Assembly: GCA_026005095.1 (NCBI GenBank)
Contig: BPKK01000001.1
Coordinates: 248,001-312,000 of the forward strand
DNA from: Silanimonas sp.
Lineage (GTDB): Bacteria; Pseudomonadota; Gammaproteobacteria; Xanthomonadales; Xanthomonadaceae
DNA length: 64,000 bases
Reading direction: 5' to 3'
Every line of letters starts with the position of its first letter. Position 1 is the first letter of the stretch. Made by a program: the position numbers and the translations under genes. Below are positions 8,529 to 17,229 of the stretch, one piece after another. Under the pieces are notes generated by a model that was not told the DNA's origin, did no database searches, and saw only the letters and a list, made by a program, of their open reading frames with translations.

Positions 8529-10999
8529 GTGTCTTCCTTCCCTTCGCCGTGCTGCTGCTGGCCATCCTGGTGGCGGCTTATCACCGTTGGTCGCTGGCGG
8601 TGTTCACCGCCGTGGCCGGCGCGGCCCTGATGCTGGTCTACCTCACCGGCCTCGCGCCCACCGCCACCCTGGTGGCCGCCGGCCTGCTCGCCGTGGTGGC
8701 CCTGCCCCTGCTGCTCACGCCGCTGCGGCAGAACCTGATCACCGCGCCGCTGCTGAAGTTCTACACGAAGATCCTGCCACCGCTCTCCGACACCGAGCGC
8801 ACCGCGCTGGAGGCCGGCACGGTGGGCTTCGAGGGCGAGCTGTTCTCCGGCGCACCGAAGTGGGAGCAGCTGCTCTCGCAGCCCAAGCCCACCCTCACCA
8901 CCGAGGAGCAGGCCTTCCTCGACGGGCCGGTGGAAGAGGTCTGCCGGATGGTGAACGACTGGGAGACTACCCATGTGCGCGCCGACCTGGCGCCCGAGGT
9001 CTGGGAGTTCCTGAAGAAGCACAAGTTCTTCGGCATGATCATCCCGAAGGAGTACGGCGGTCTTGGCTTCTCGGCGCTGGCCCACCACAAAGTGATTCAG
9101 AAGCTGGCCTCGATCTCCTCGGTGCTGAGCTCCACCGTGGGCGTGCCCAACTCGCTCGGCCCGGCCGAACTGCTGCTGCATTACGGCACCGACGAACAGA
9201 AGAAGTACTACCTGCCGCGCCTGGCCGACGGCCGCGAGATCCCCTGCTTCGCCCTCACCGGTCCCAGCGCCGGCTCTGATGCCACCTCGCTGCCCGATTA
9301 CGGCATCGTCTGCGAGGGCGAATGGAATGGCGCCAAAGTGCTGGGCGTGAAGCTCACCTTCGACAAGCGCTACATCACCCTCGCCCCGGTGGCCACGGTG
9401 ATCGGCCTGGCCTTCCGTCTTTACGACCCCGACAAGCTGCTCTCCGATGAGGTGGACCGCGGCATCACCCTCGCCCTGATCCCGCGCGAGACGCCGGGCC
9501 TGAACATCGGCCGCCGCCACTTCCCGCTCAACTGCACCTTCATGAACGGCCCCCTGCACGGCAAGGACGTGTTCCTGCCGCTCTCACAGCTGATCGGCGG
9601 TGAGGAATACGTGGGCCACGGCTGGCGCATGCTGGTGGAATGCCTCTCGGTGGGCCGCGCCATCACCCTGCCCTCTACTTCCAGCGGCTGCGCCAAGATC
9701 GGGGCGGCGGCCACCGGTGCCTATGCCCGCATCCGCAAGCAGTTCGGTCTGTCGATCGGCCGCTTCGAGGGCGTGGAGGAAGCCTTGGCGCGGATCGCCG
9801 GCTACACCTATGCCACCACCGCGCTCTCGCAGGCCACGGCGGCGGCGGTGGACCGCGGCGAGAAGCCGGCGGTGCCCTCGGCCATCGCCAAATACCACGC
9901 CACCGAGATGGCGCGCGAGATCGGTCGCGACGCCATGGACATCCATGGCGGCAAGGGCGTGATCCTTGGTCCTTCGAATTACATCGGCCGGGCTTGGCAG
10001 GCCGCGCCCATCTCCATCACCGTGGAAGGCGCGAACATCATGACCCGCTCACTGATGATCTTCGGCCAGGGCGCCATCCGCTGCCATCCCTGGGTGCTGA
10101 AGGAAATGCAGGCCGCCATGCATCCCGATCCTTCGGTGCGCCTGCGCGAGTTCGACGCCAACCTGTTTGGCCACATCGGCTTTGCCATCAGCAATGCGGT
10201 GCGCAGCATCTGGATGGGCCTCACCTTCGCCGCCTTCGGCAAGGCCCCAGGTGATGACTACACCCGCCGCTTCTACCGCAAGCTCAACCGCTACTCGGCC
10301 AACCTGGCCCTGGTGGCCGATACCTCGATGCTCACCCTGGGCGGCAAACTGAAGTTCAAGGAAAGCCTCTCGGGCCGCCTCGGCGACGTGCTCTCGCAGC
10401 TCTACATCGCCAGCGCCATGCTGAAGCGCTACGAGGATGAGGGCCGCCCGGCCTCGGAGCGTCCGCTGCTGGCCTGGGCCTTCCACGACAGCGTGCACAA
10501 GATCGAGCTGGCGCTCTCGGGCGCCCTGCGCAACTACCCGATCCGCCCGGTGGGCTGGCTGCTCTGGCTGCTGGTGTTTCCGCTCGGCCGCCGCGCCCAG
10601 CCGCCCAGCGACCGCCTCGGCCACCGCGCCGCCGCGCTGCTGATGTCGCCTTCCGATGCCCGCGACCGGCTGGTGCAGGGCGTGTTCCTCACCCCTTGCG
10701 CCAACAATCCCGCGGGCCGGGTGAATGCCGCACTGCCGAAGGTGATCGCGGCCGAGCCGGTGGAGCGCAAGTTCCTGAAGGCGGTGAAGGGCGGCGAGAT
10801 CACCGCCCTCGATTTCGCCGACCAGCTTGCCGAGGCGGTGCGCAAAGGCCTCCTCAGCAACGAGGAGAAGGTCCAGCTGGAAGAGCTGCGCCGCCTGACC
10901 TGGGATGCCATCAGCGTGGACGACTTCGACCACGAGGACCTGGTGGCGGCCTCGCTGTACCGCGGCCAGAAGTCCGGCGAGACGCGGCGCGCCGCCTGA
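8525..10999 (+). CDS. fadE: Acyl-CoA dehydrogenase FadE
   Basis: An 824-residue FadE-type acyl-CoA dehydrogenase, close to the E. coli length of about 814. It catalyses the first oxidation step of fatty-acid beta-oxidation, using FAD. The N-terminus carries two or three hydrophobic segments (residues 1-75), consistent with membrane attachment. The dehydrogenase core follows, with EVWEFLKKHKFFGMIIPKEYGGLGF and substrate/FAD segments such as ALTGPSAGSDA. The motif ITVEGANIMTRSLMIFGQGA contains the likely catalytic base Glu501. A C-terminal DUF1974-type domain completes it. It overlaps the upstream hydrolase by four bases. Probably de-repressed by the adjacent TetR regulator when fatty acids are present. 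Confidence 0.95.
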   Translation: MSVFLPFAVLLLAILVAAYHRWSLAVFTAVAGAALMLVYLTGLAPTATLVAAGLLAVVALPLLLTPLRQNLITAPLLKFYTKILPPLSDTERTALEAGTVGFEGELFSGAPKWEQLLSQPKPTLTTEEQAFLDGPVEEVCRMVNDWETTHVRADLAPEVWEFLKKHKFFGMIIPKEYGGLGFSALAHHKVIQKLASISSVLSSTVGVPNSLGPAELLLHYGTDEQKKYYLPRLADGREIPCFALTGPSAGSDATSLPDYGIVCEGEWNGAKVLGVKLTFDKRYITLAPVATVIGLAFRLYDPDKLLSDEVDRGITLALIPRETPGLNIGRRHFPLNCTFMNGPLHGKDVFLPLSQLIGGEEYVGHGWRMLVECLSVGRAITLPSTSSGCAKIGAAATGAYARIRKQFGLSIGRFEGVEEALARIAGYTYATTALSQATAAAVDRGEKPAVPSAIAKYHATEMAREIGRDAMDIHGGKGVILGPSNYIGRAWQAAPISITVEGANIMTRSLMIFGQGAIRCHPWVLKEMQAAMHPDPSVRLREFDANLFGHIGFAISNAVRSIWMGLTFAAFGKAPGDDYTRRFYRKLNRYSANLALVADTSMLTLGGKLKFKESLSGRLGDVLSQLYIASAMLKRYEDEGRPASERPLLAWAFHDSVHKIELALSGALRNYPIRPVGWLLWLLVFPLGRRAQPPSDRLGHRAAALLMSPSDARDRLVQGVFLTPCANNPAGRVNAALPKVIAAEPVERKFLKAVKGGEITALDFADQLAEAVRKGLLSNEEKVQLEELRRLTWDAISVDDFDHEDLVAASLYRGQKSGETRRAA

Positions 11000-11029
11000 G
11001 GCCCTTCTGCAGATCGTGTGATCGTTGGT

Positions 11030-11054
11030 GACGGCGGGCTTCGGGCCCGCCGTC
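11030..11054. other. Strong intergenic hairpin after fadE
   Basis: Perfect ten-base arms GACGGCGGGC (11030-11039) and GCCCGCCGTC (11045-11054) flank the loop TTCGG. It lies between fadE and the thioesterase gene. Only a poor T run follows (GTGTCGTT). It may act as a weak attenuator or an mRNA-stabilising 3' end rather than a full terminator. Confidence 0.5.
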
Positions 11055-11073
11055 GTGTCGTTACGGAGGCCCC

Positions 11074-11565
11074 ATGCCGGATGCCGCTCCCCTGCTCCGC
11101 CTGTACCGCCGCTTCGCGCGCCTGCCGCTGGGGCGCTGGCTGTTCTCGCGCGCACTGTGCTTCAAGGCGCCCTACTTCGCCAGCATCCACCCCACCGTCC
11201 TCGCGCTCGAGGCGGGCCGCTGCGAGGCGCGCATCCCGCACCGCCGCAGCATGCAGAACCACCTCGGCAGCGTGCACGCCATCGCCCTGTGCAACCTCGC
11301 CGAGCTCTGCGCCGGGGTGATGGTGGACGCCTCGATCCCGCCGGGCATGCGCTGGATCCCCAAGGGCATGACGGTGCAGTACCTGAAGAAGGCCATGGGC
11401 CCACAGACCGGTATCGCCCAGCCGGCCCAGCCCATCGTCGCTGCCGGGGCAGGCTACGAGCTGCCGGTGCGGGTAGAAGTACACGACGCCGGCAGCGAGA
11501 CCACCTTCCGCGCCGAAGTGCTGATGTGGGTGTCGCCGAAGCCTAGCCGCACCCGGGGCGGGTGA
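11074..11565 (+). CDS. DUF4442 hotdog-fold thioesterase
   Basis: A 163-residue hotdog-fold protein of the DUF4442/PaaI-like group. The conserved helix region reads SVHAIALCNLAELCAGVMVDASIPPGMRWIPKGM. This family includes acyl-CoA thioesterases that release CoA from acyl chains. A good GGAG site lies before the ATG at 11074. It follows fadE by 74 bases with a hairpin in between, so it is probably part of the same transcript at reduced level. A role in clearing stalled acyl-CoA intermediates is a context inference; no substrate is known. It ends convergently with the transporter gene on the other strand. Confidence 0.8.
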   Translation: MPDAAPLLRLYRRFARLPLGRWLFSRALCFKAPYFASIHPTVLALEAGRCEARIPHRRSMQNHLGSVHAIALCNLAELCAGVMVDASIPPGMRWIPKGMTVQYLKKAMGPQTGIAQPAQPIVAAGAGYELPVRVEVHDAGSETTFRAEVLMWVSPKPSRTRGG

Positions 11566-11581
11566 GCCCGCGCCCGGCAGA

Positions 11582-12928
11582 TCAGGGCGGAAGTGCCCCG
11601 CCCGGCGCCTCGGGCAGCCGATCGGTCTCGCGCAGCAGTCGCCAGACGCTGGCCGTCATCACCAGGGCCACCAGCAGACCAGCGCCGAATACCACCGAGG
11701 AACCGAAGGCCGAAAGCGCCTTGTAGGTCCAGGAGAAGGTGATCTCGCCGCCGCGGAAGAAGGCGGTGTCGATGGCTGCGCCGGCCTTGTAGCGCCACTG
11801 CCGATCGACCCGGGTGTAGATGGTCTCGCGCCCCGGCTTCATCAGCGAGAACTCGTTGGAGCGGGTGAGCACCAGCACGGCGCTGATCAGCAGGGGCAAG
11901 GGCGAAGCGGCGAGCACGGCGAAGCCCAACACGGCCGCGGCCATCGGCACCAGTAGCACCGGGGCAAGGCCAAAGCGCGAGAGCAGCCAGCGGGTGGCGA
12001 AGAGTTGCACCAGCAGGGTCAGCACATTGACCGCGATGTCGATGCCAGCGAAGAAGGCCGTGCGCTCCTCGGCGGTGGCGAAACGCTCGCGCACGATCAG
12101 CACCTGCTCGTTGTAGAGGAACTGGCCGATGCCGACCCCGAGGAAGACCAGGACGGCCAGCCAGCGCAGCAGCGGCTCCTTCACGATCAGCGTGAGTCCG
12201 GCCAGCAGGCCGCCCCCCATGGCGCTCTCATTGTCGCGGCCGATCCGCTCGTCGCGCTGCACCGCCCAGCGCCGCAGGCGCCAGATGCAGGCCATGCCCA
12301 GGGCGAGGAAGCCAGCCGAGACCAGCATCAGATTGGCGATCCCGAGTTCCTGGGCCAGCAGGCGGGTCAGCACCGGGCCGGTGAAGGCCCCCACGGTGCC
12401 GGCAGCACCGATGTAGCCGTAGTAGCGCCGCGATTCGGCATGGGTGAACACGTCGGCCATGAAGCTCCAGAACACGGCCACCGAGAACACGTTGAACACC
12501 GTGACCCAGAGGAAGAAGGCCATGCCGCGCCCCGCGACCTGGGTATGGAACAGGGCATGGAAGCCCAGCAGGCAGAGGATGGAAAGCCCGAACACCATCG
12601 GCAGGAAGACCCGCCGCGGGAAACGGCTCACCAGTGCCCCGTAGACCGGCTGGGCGAGCAGGATCAGCAGGAAGGTGCAGGTGGAGAGCACCTGCAAGGT
12701 GAGCTCCTGCAGCGGGATGCCGTGGGTGGCGAAGAAGGCCACCACCGCCGGCGGGAACACCGCCTCGACCTCGCTGGAAGCGCCCATCGCATCGCGCACC
12801 GGGCGCAGCACGTAGTAGCCGCTCAGCAGGCTGAAAAAGAACAGAAAGGACCAGAGCAACGGTGGCGATTCCGCGATCGCCTCGCGGAACCGCCGCCATC
12901 GTCCTGCCGTGTGCTCCATACCCGCCAT
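11582..12928 (-). CDS. MFS / NTP-NDP exchange-like transporter
   Basis: A 448-residue integral membrane protein with about 12 hydrophobic segments. The early motif SGYYVLRPVRDAMG is characteristic of bacterial MFS members related to the Tlc/NTT nucleotide-exchange family. The later segment MKPGRETIYTRVDRQWRYKAGAAIDT is also strongly conserved there. The transported substrate in free-living proteobacteria is not known. The start at 12928 is chosen for the GGGGAG site upstream; a second ATG at 12919 is possible. The open frame extends to 13210 without protein character. It is divergent from the GMC oxidoreductase gene across a 118-base intergenic region. Confidence 0.75.
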   Translation of the reverse strand: MAGMEHTAGRWRRFREAIAESPPLLWSFLFFFSLLSGYYVLRPVRDAMGASSEVEAVFPPAVVAFFATHGIPLQELTLQVLSTCTFLLILLAQPVYGALVSRFPRRVFLPMVFGLSILCLLGFHALFHTQVAGRGMAFFLWVTVFNVFSVAVFWSFMADVFTHAESRRYYGYIGAAGTVGAFTGPVLTRLLAQELGIANLMLVSAGFLALGMACIWRLRRWAVQRDERIGRDNESAMGGGLLAGLTLIVKEPLLRWLAVLVFLGVGIGQFLYNEQVLIVRERFATAEERTAFFAGIDIAVNVLTLLVQLFATRWLLSRFGLAPVLLVPMAAAVLGFAVLAASPLPLLISAVLVLTRSNEFSLMKPGRETIYTRVDRQWRYKAGAAIDTAFFRGGEITFSWTYKALSAFGSSVVFGAGLLVALVMTASVWRLLRETDRLPEAPGGALPP

Positions 12929-12988
12929 CCGGGGCTCCCCGCTGCCGATGGCGAACGGTAACCGCAAGCGCGAGTGCAAACCATCCTT

Positions 12989-13000
12989 GAGCAAATGCTC
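12989..13000. promoter_or_regulatory. Palindromic operator candidate in a divergent gap
   Basis: A perfect palindrome GAGCA-AA-TGCTC, extended on the left as TTGAGCA, lies between the divergent transporter and GMC genes, about 47 bases before the GMC start. Size and symmetry suit a TetR- or other dimeric regulator. The regulator is unknown. Confidence 0.4.
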
Positions 13001-13046
13001 TAGACCAGCATCCCAGCATCGGGGATCGTTCCACTTCGGCCTGCTC

Positions 13047-14642
13047 GTGTACGACTTCATCATCGTGGGCGCTGGTTCTGCCGGCTGCGTTCTCGCCAAC
13101 CGGCTCAGCGCCGACCCCACCATCCGGGTCCTCCTGCTCGAAGCCGGCCCGCGCGACTGGCATCCCTTCGTGCACATGCCGGCCGGTCTCGCCAAACTGG
13201 TGGGCCGCAAGGGCGTGAACTGGGACTACAGCACCGCCCCGGAGCCGCAACTGGACGGCCGCATGCTCTGGTGGCCGCGCGGCAAGGTGCTGGGCGGCAG
13301 CAGCTCGATCAACGCCATGTGCTACGTCCGCGGCCACCACCGCGACTATGACGAGTGGGCGGCGCTGGGGGCGGAAGGCTGGGACTGGGCCTCGGTGCTG
13401 CCGTATTTCCGCAAATCGGAAGGCAACGAGCGCGGCGCCGATGCCTTCCATGGCGGCGACGGTCCGCTCGGGGTGAGCGACCACCGCTACCGCAACCCGC
13501 TCTCGGCGGTGTTCCTCGAGGCCGCCTCGCAGGCCGGCTTCCCGCTCAACCCCGACTTCAACGGGCCGGTGCAGGAAGGCTTCGGCTACTACCAGACCAC
13601 CACCCGGGACGGCGCGCGCTGCTCGGCCGCCACCGCCTACCTCGAGCCGGTGCGGAAACGGCCGAACCTGAAGGTCATCACCGGGGCCATGGCGCGCAAG
13701 GTGCTGTTCGAGAAGGGACGCGCCAGCGGCGTGCTCTACACCACGGCATCCGGCGCCTTCGCCGAGGGCGCGGCGCGCGAGGTGATCCTCTGCGGCGGCG
13801 CCATCAACAGCCCGCAGTTGCTGATGCTCTCCGGCATCGGCCCGGCCCCACAGCTACGCCAGCACGGCATCGAGGTGCGGGTAGACCTGCCCGGGGTGGG
13901 CGGAAACCTGCAGGACCACCTCGACATTTGCACCCTCCGGCGCTCGACCCAGCCCATCACCTACGACGGCGCCGACACCCTGCTGAACGAGCTGCGCATT
14001 GCCCTCGAGTACTACCTGCGCCGGCAGGGACCGGGCACCAGCAACATCGCTGAGGCCGGCGGCTTCCTGCGCTCGGCGCTGGCCGAGGACGAGCGCCCGG
14101 ATATCCAGTTCCACTTCGTACCGGCCCAGCTCGACGACCACGGCCGTAACAAACTGCCGGGCCATGGCTTCACCGTGCATGCCTGTTTCCTGCGGCCAAA
14201 GAGCCGCGGCCGGCTCTACCTCGCCGGCCCGGATGCCGACACCAAGCCGCGCATCGAGGCCAACTATCTCGGCGACGAGGCCGGCTTCGACCTCGCGGTG
14301 ATGCGCGAGTGCGTGCGTCTCTCGCGCGAGTTGCTGGCCCAGCCGGCCTTTGCCCCCTACCGCGGCGAAGAACTGTTCCCCGGCGAGCGGGTACGCGACG
14401 AGGCCAGCCTCGATGCCTTCATCCGCCGCAAGGCGGAATCGATCTACCACCCAGTGGGCACCTGCGCCATGGGCCGCGAGAGCGATCCGCAGGCGGTGGT
14501 CGACCCCGAGCTGCGCGTACGCGGTGTGCAGGGCCTGCGGGTGGTAGACGCCTCGGTGATGCCGAAGCTGATCGGCGGCAACACGAATGCGCCGACGATG
14601 ATGATCGCCGAGCGCGCCGCCGACCTCATCTTGGGCAGCTGA
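13047..14642 (+). CDS. GMC-family FAD oxidoreductase (choline dehydrogenase-like)
   Basis: A 531-residue glucose-methanol-choline oxidoreductase, an FAD enzyme that oxidises alcohols to aldehydes. The FAD dinucleotide fold opens at the very N-terminus (FIIVGAGSAGCVLANRL). The GMC signatures follow: GKVLGGSSSINAM and GAINSPQLLMLSGIGP. The C-terminal HPVGTCAMG carries the catalytic His, and GGNTNAPTMMIAERAAD follows. No ATG gives a sensible start, so GTG at 13047 (VYDFIIVGAG) is used. This places the FAD motif at the start, as is usual. The substrate cannot be told; choline and medium-chain alcohol dehydrogenases (AlkJ-like) share this architecture. Nearby fatty-acid genes make an aliphatic alcohol plausible. 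Confidence 0.88.
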   Translation: MYDFIIVGAGSAGCVLANRLSADPTIRVLLLEAGPRDWHPFVHMPAGLAKLVGRKGVNWDYSTAPEPQLDGRMLWWPRGKVLGGSSSINAMCYVRGHHRDYDEWAALGAEGWDWASVLPYFRKSEGNERGADAFHGGDGPLGVSDHRYRNPLSAVFLEAASQAGFPLNPDFNGPVQEGFGYYQTTTRDGARCSAATAYLEPVRKRPNLKVITGAMARKVLFEKGRASGVLYTTASGAFAEGAAREVILCGGAINSPQLLMLSGIGPAPQLRQHGIEVRVDLPGVGGNLQDHLDICTLRRSTQPITYDGADTLLNELRIALEYYLRRQGPGTSNIAEAGGFLRSALAEDERPDIQFHFVPAQLDDHGRNKLPGHGFTVHACFLRPKSRGRLYLAGPDADTKPRIEANYLGDEAGFDLAVMRECVRLSRELLAQPAFAPYRGEELFPGERVRDEASLDAFIRRKAESIYHPVGTCAMGRESDPQAVVDPELRVRGVQGLRVVDASVMPKLIGGNTNAPTMMIAERAADLILGS

Positions 14643-14648
14643 ACGCCC

Positions 14649-16550
14649 TCAGTCGCGCCGGCCGGGGCAGAGCGCTGCCGGCAACGGAGCGTGCAGGATG
14701 GCACAGACGATGCGCAGTAGTTCGCCTTCTGCCACCGTGAGCCGGCCATCGTGCAGAGCCGCGGCCACCAGGGCCTCGACCAGCATCAGCTTGGCCTTCG
14801 GCAGCAGGGCATCGAGCCGTGGCCAGGCCTCATCGAGCAGGGCAAGGCCGCCAAGCGGCGGCTGGTAGCGCGCCGCCGACTGCGGCAGCACCGCCTGCAG
14901 GCCGGCGAGGAAGGCACGCTGTGCCTCGACCGGCGCGGCATGGCCAGCCTGCGCCATCACCGACAGCAGCAGCACGATCTCGCCCTCCACCTGGGAAAGC
15001 TTGAGGCGTGGCCGACGCCAGATCTCCCCGGGAGCCGCCGACTCCGCCAGTTCGTTGCGCAGTAGCTGGGCCAGCCCGTAGTGCAGGAAATCCACGCCGC
15101 CATCGGCATGCGAAAGGACGAAGCACAGATCGGCGATGGCCTCCAACTCGGCCCGGGGCCGCTGCTTCACCGTGGACAGGGCGATCATCGCCAGCGGCAA
15201 GCGCAAGGCGGCATGCAGCCCGGCGAGACGCTCGGCGTAGTCGCGGGCCTGCCCCACCACGGCCTCGCTGCTGCGGGCCCTGAGCTCGAAGCACTGCCGC
15301 TCGCGCACCGCCGGACGCGCCGAGAGCAGCAGGCCGTAGAGTAGCAGCACGGCTTCCTCGCGATCGCGGGCGGCACGGTCGAGCACCTCCGGGATGGCCG
15401 CAGCCACGGCGCGGGCGCGCTCGACATCACCCTCACGCCACTGCCCCACGCCGGCAGCGAGGGCGGGCGCGGCCACCAGCAGCGCGGCATCCTCCGGCGG
15501 CAGGGGCGGCGGCCCGGCCAGGCCCAGCGCATGGTCCTCGTCGAGGCCGGAGGGCGGCGGCAGCCCTCGCCGCGCCAGCACCTCCTCCCACTGTGCCGGC
15601 CGGAAGCCCGGACGAAGGGCACGGATGCGGTCGAGCAGCGGCGGGTGGGTGGCCATCCAGCGCGAGAAGCCAATGCCATCCTCGAACAGCATGTGGCTCA
15701 CTTCCTCGGCCCCGGGCTGCTCCAGCCGGCCGCCCTGCGGGCAGCCGCCGATCTTGCAGAAGGCCCCGATGAGGGCATCCGGATCGCGGGTGTACTGCAC
15801 GGCAGAGGCATCGGCGAGGTACTCACGCTGGCGGCTGATGCCGGCCTTGATCAGACGGGCGAACAGCAGTCCCACGGCACCGATCAGGATCAGGGCCAGG
15901 GCGAGCAGCAGGATCGGCAGAGCCTTGCGGTCGCTGCCATGGGCAGCCTTCAGCAGTTCGCGGCCGGCGATGCCCACCACCAGGATGCCGAACAGCCAGC
16001 CGACGAGGCGCAGGTTGAGGCGGATGTCGCCGTTCACGATGTGACCGAACTCGTGCGCCACCACCGCCTGCAGTTCGCTGCGGTTGAGCCGATCGAGCGC
16101 GCCGCGGGTCACGGCCACCGCGGCATCGGCCGGGGTGAAGCCGGCGGCGAAGGCATTGATGCCGGCCTCGCGCTCCAGCACGAAGACCCGCGGCATCGGC
16201 ATGCCGGCGGCGATGGCCATTTCCTCCACCACGTTGCGCAGGCGGCGCAGGTTGGCGTCCTGAGTGTCTGCCGGTACCGGGGTGCCGCCCAGGGCCTGCG
16301 CCACCGCCGCCCCACCCTGACGCAGGCCGAGGCTGCGGTAGAGGCTGGCCCCGGCGATCAGCAACAGGGTGAGCACCGTGGCGGCCACCAGCACCGGCCC
16401 GGTGGCACCTGGCTGGCCGAGAACCCCGACGAACAGCAGCCAGGCCACCGCGTCTACCGCCAGCACCACCCCGAGCACGGCGCCAGCGAACAACCACACC
16501 AGGCGGCGCGAACGGCGACGCACCGCCTCTTGGCGTTCGAACAGGTTCAT
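14649..16550 (-). CDS. M48 family membrane zinc protease with TerB-like tail
   Basis: A 633-residue HtpX/M48-like protease, about twice the usual HtpX length. Two transmembrane segments lie near residues 18-40 and 50-70, and another pair at 183-200 and 211-232. The zinc motif is HEFGH (166-170) with the third ligand Glu243 in REYLADASAVQYT. The extra C-terminal part (about 300-633) is a soluble region. Its end, LLPKAKLMLVEALVAAALHDGRLTVAEGE, resembles TerB/DUF-type helical metal-associated domains. It follows lemA by six bases, an arrangement known for lemA-htpX-like pairs. Likely in membrane-protein quality control at the inner membrane. The TerB resemblance is tentative. Confidence 0.85.
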   Translation of the reverse strand: MNLFERQEAVRRRSRRLVWLFAGAVLGVVLAVDAVAWLLFVGVLGQPGATGPVLVAATVLTLLLIAGASLYRSLGLRQGGAAVAQALGGTPVPADTQDANLRRLRNVVEEMAIAAGMPMPRVFVLEREAGINAFAAGFTPADAAVAVTRGALDRLNRSELQAVVAHEFGHIVNGDIRLNLRLVGWLFGILVVGIAGRELLKAAHGSDRKALPILLLALALILIGAVGLLFARLIKAGISRQREYLADASAVQYTRDPDALIGAFCKIGGCPQGGRLEQPGAEEVSHMLFEDGIGFSRWMATHPPLLDRIRALRPGFRPAQWEEVLARRGLPPPSGLDEDHALGLAGPPPLPPEDAALLVAAPALAAGVGQWREGDVERARAVAAAIPEVLDRAARDREEAVLLLYGLLLSARPAVRERQCFELRARSSEAVVGQARDYAERLAGLHAALRLPLAMIALSTVKQRPRAELEAIADLCFVLSHADGGVDFLHYGLAQLLRNELAESAAPGEIWRRPRLKLSQVEGEIVLLLSVMAQAGHAAPVEAQRAFLAGLQAVLPQSAARYQPPLGGLALLDEAWPRLDALLPKAKLMLVEALVAAALHDGRLTVAEGELLRIVCAILHAPLPAALCPGRRD

Positions 16551-16556
16551 CCCGGC

Positions 16557-17153
16557 TCAGAACTGGACGCGCGGCGCATCGCGCTTGTGGACCTCGTCGG
16601 CCCCGATCTCCAGCAAGGCCGCCGGAGCGAAGCGGAACTGGGCAGCCACCAGGCTGCCGGGGAACATCTCACGGCGGTTGTTGTAGGCCATCACCGCATC
16701 GTTGTAGGCCTGGCGCGCGAAGGCGATGCGGTTCTCGGTGCTGGTGAGCTCTTCGGTGAGCTGCTGCATGTTGGCGCTGGCCTTGAGCTCGGGATAGGCC
16801 TCGACCGTGACCAACAGGCGCGAGAGCGCTCCGCCGAGCGCCCCTTCGGCTCCGGCCAGTTGGGCCATGGCGGCGGCATCGCCCGGCGCAGCCTTGGCGG
16901 CCCCGAGGCCGGCCAGCGCGGCGCTGCGGGCACGCACCACGGCTTCCAGGGTCTCGCGCTCGTGTTTCAGGTAGGCCTTGGCGGTCTCGACGAGATTGGG
17001 GATCAGGTCGTAGCGCCGGGTGAGCTGCACGTCGATCTGGGCGAAGGCATTGCGGTAGGCGTTGCGTGCCGCCACCAGCCCGTTGTAGGCGCCGATCCCC
17101 CACAGCACGAGGGCCCCCAGGGCACCGAACACGACCAGCAGGAACAGGAACAT
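16557..17153 (-). CDS. lemA: LemA family protein
   Basis: A 198-residue LemA-family protein. A single N-terminal membrane anchor (FLFLLVVFGALGALVLWGIGAYNG) is followed by a helical coiled bundle with the family signature QIDVQLTRRYDLIPNLVETAKAYLKHE. Members are envelope-associated with unclear function, and are frequently encoded next to M48 proteases or TPM-domain proteins. Here the M48 protease gene follows by six bases. The ATG at 17153 is preceded by GAGGAGAG, although the spacing is somewhat long. Divergent from the beta-lactamase-like gene. The family call is firm; the role is not known. Confidence 0.9.
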   Translation of the reverse strand: MFLFLLVVFGALGALVLWGIGAYNGLVAARNAYRNAFAQIDVQLTRRYDLIPNLVETAKAYLKHERETLEAVVRARSAALAGLGAAKAAPGDAAAMAQLAGAEGALGGALSRLLVTVEAYPELKASANMQQLTEELTSTENRIAFARQAYNDAVMAYNNRREMFPGSLVAAQFRFAPAALLEIGADEVHKRDAPRVQF

Positions 17154-17229
17154 CCAGGGCTCTCCTCGAGGTAGGGATGGGGATTGCGCCACAACGATAG
17201 AATCGGCGCATTTCCAGCATACGTCGCCC

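Noticed and set aside
15531-17174. 547-residue plus-strand frame over the M48/lemA genes
   Set aside because: His/Gln/Ala/Glu-rich composition typical of antisense frames; lemA and the protease motifs on the minus strand account for the region.
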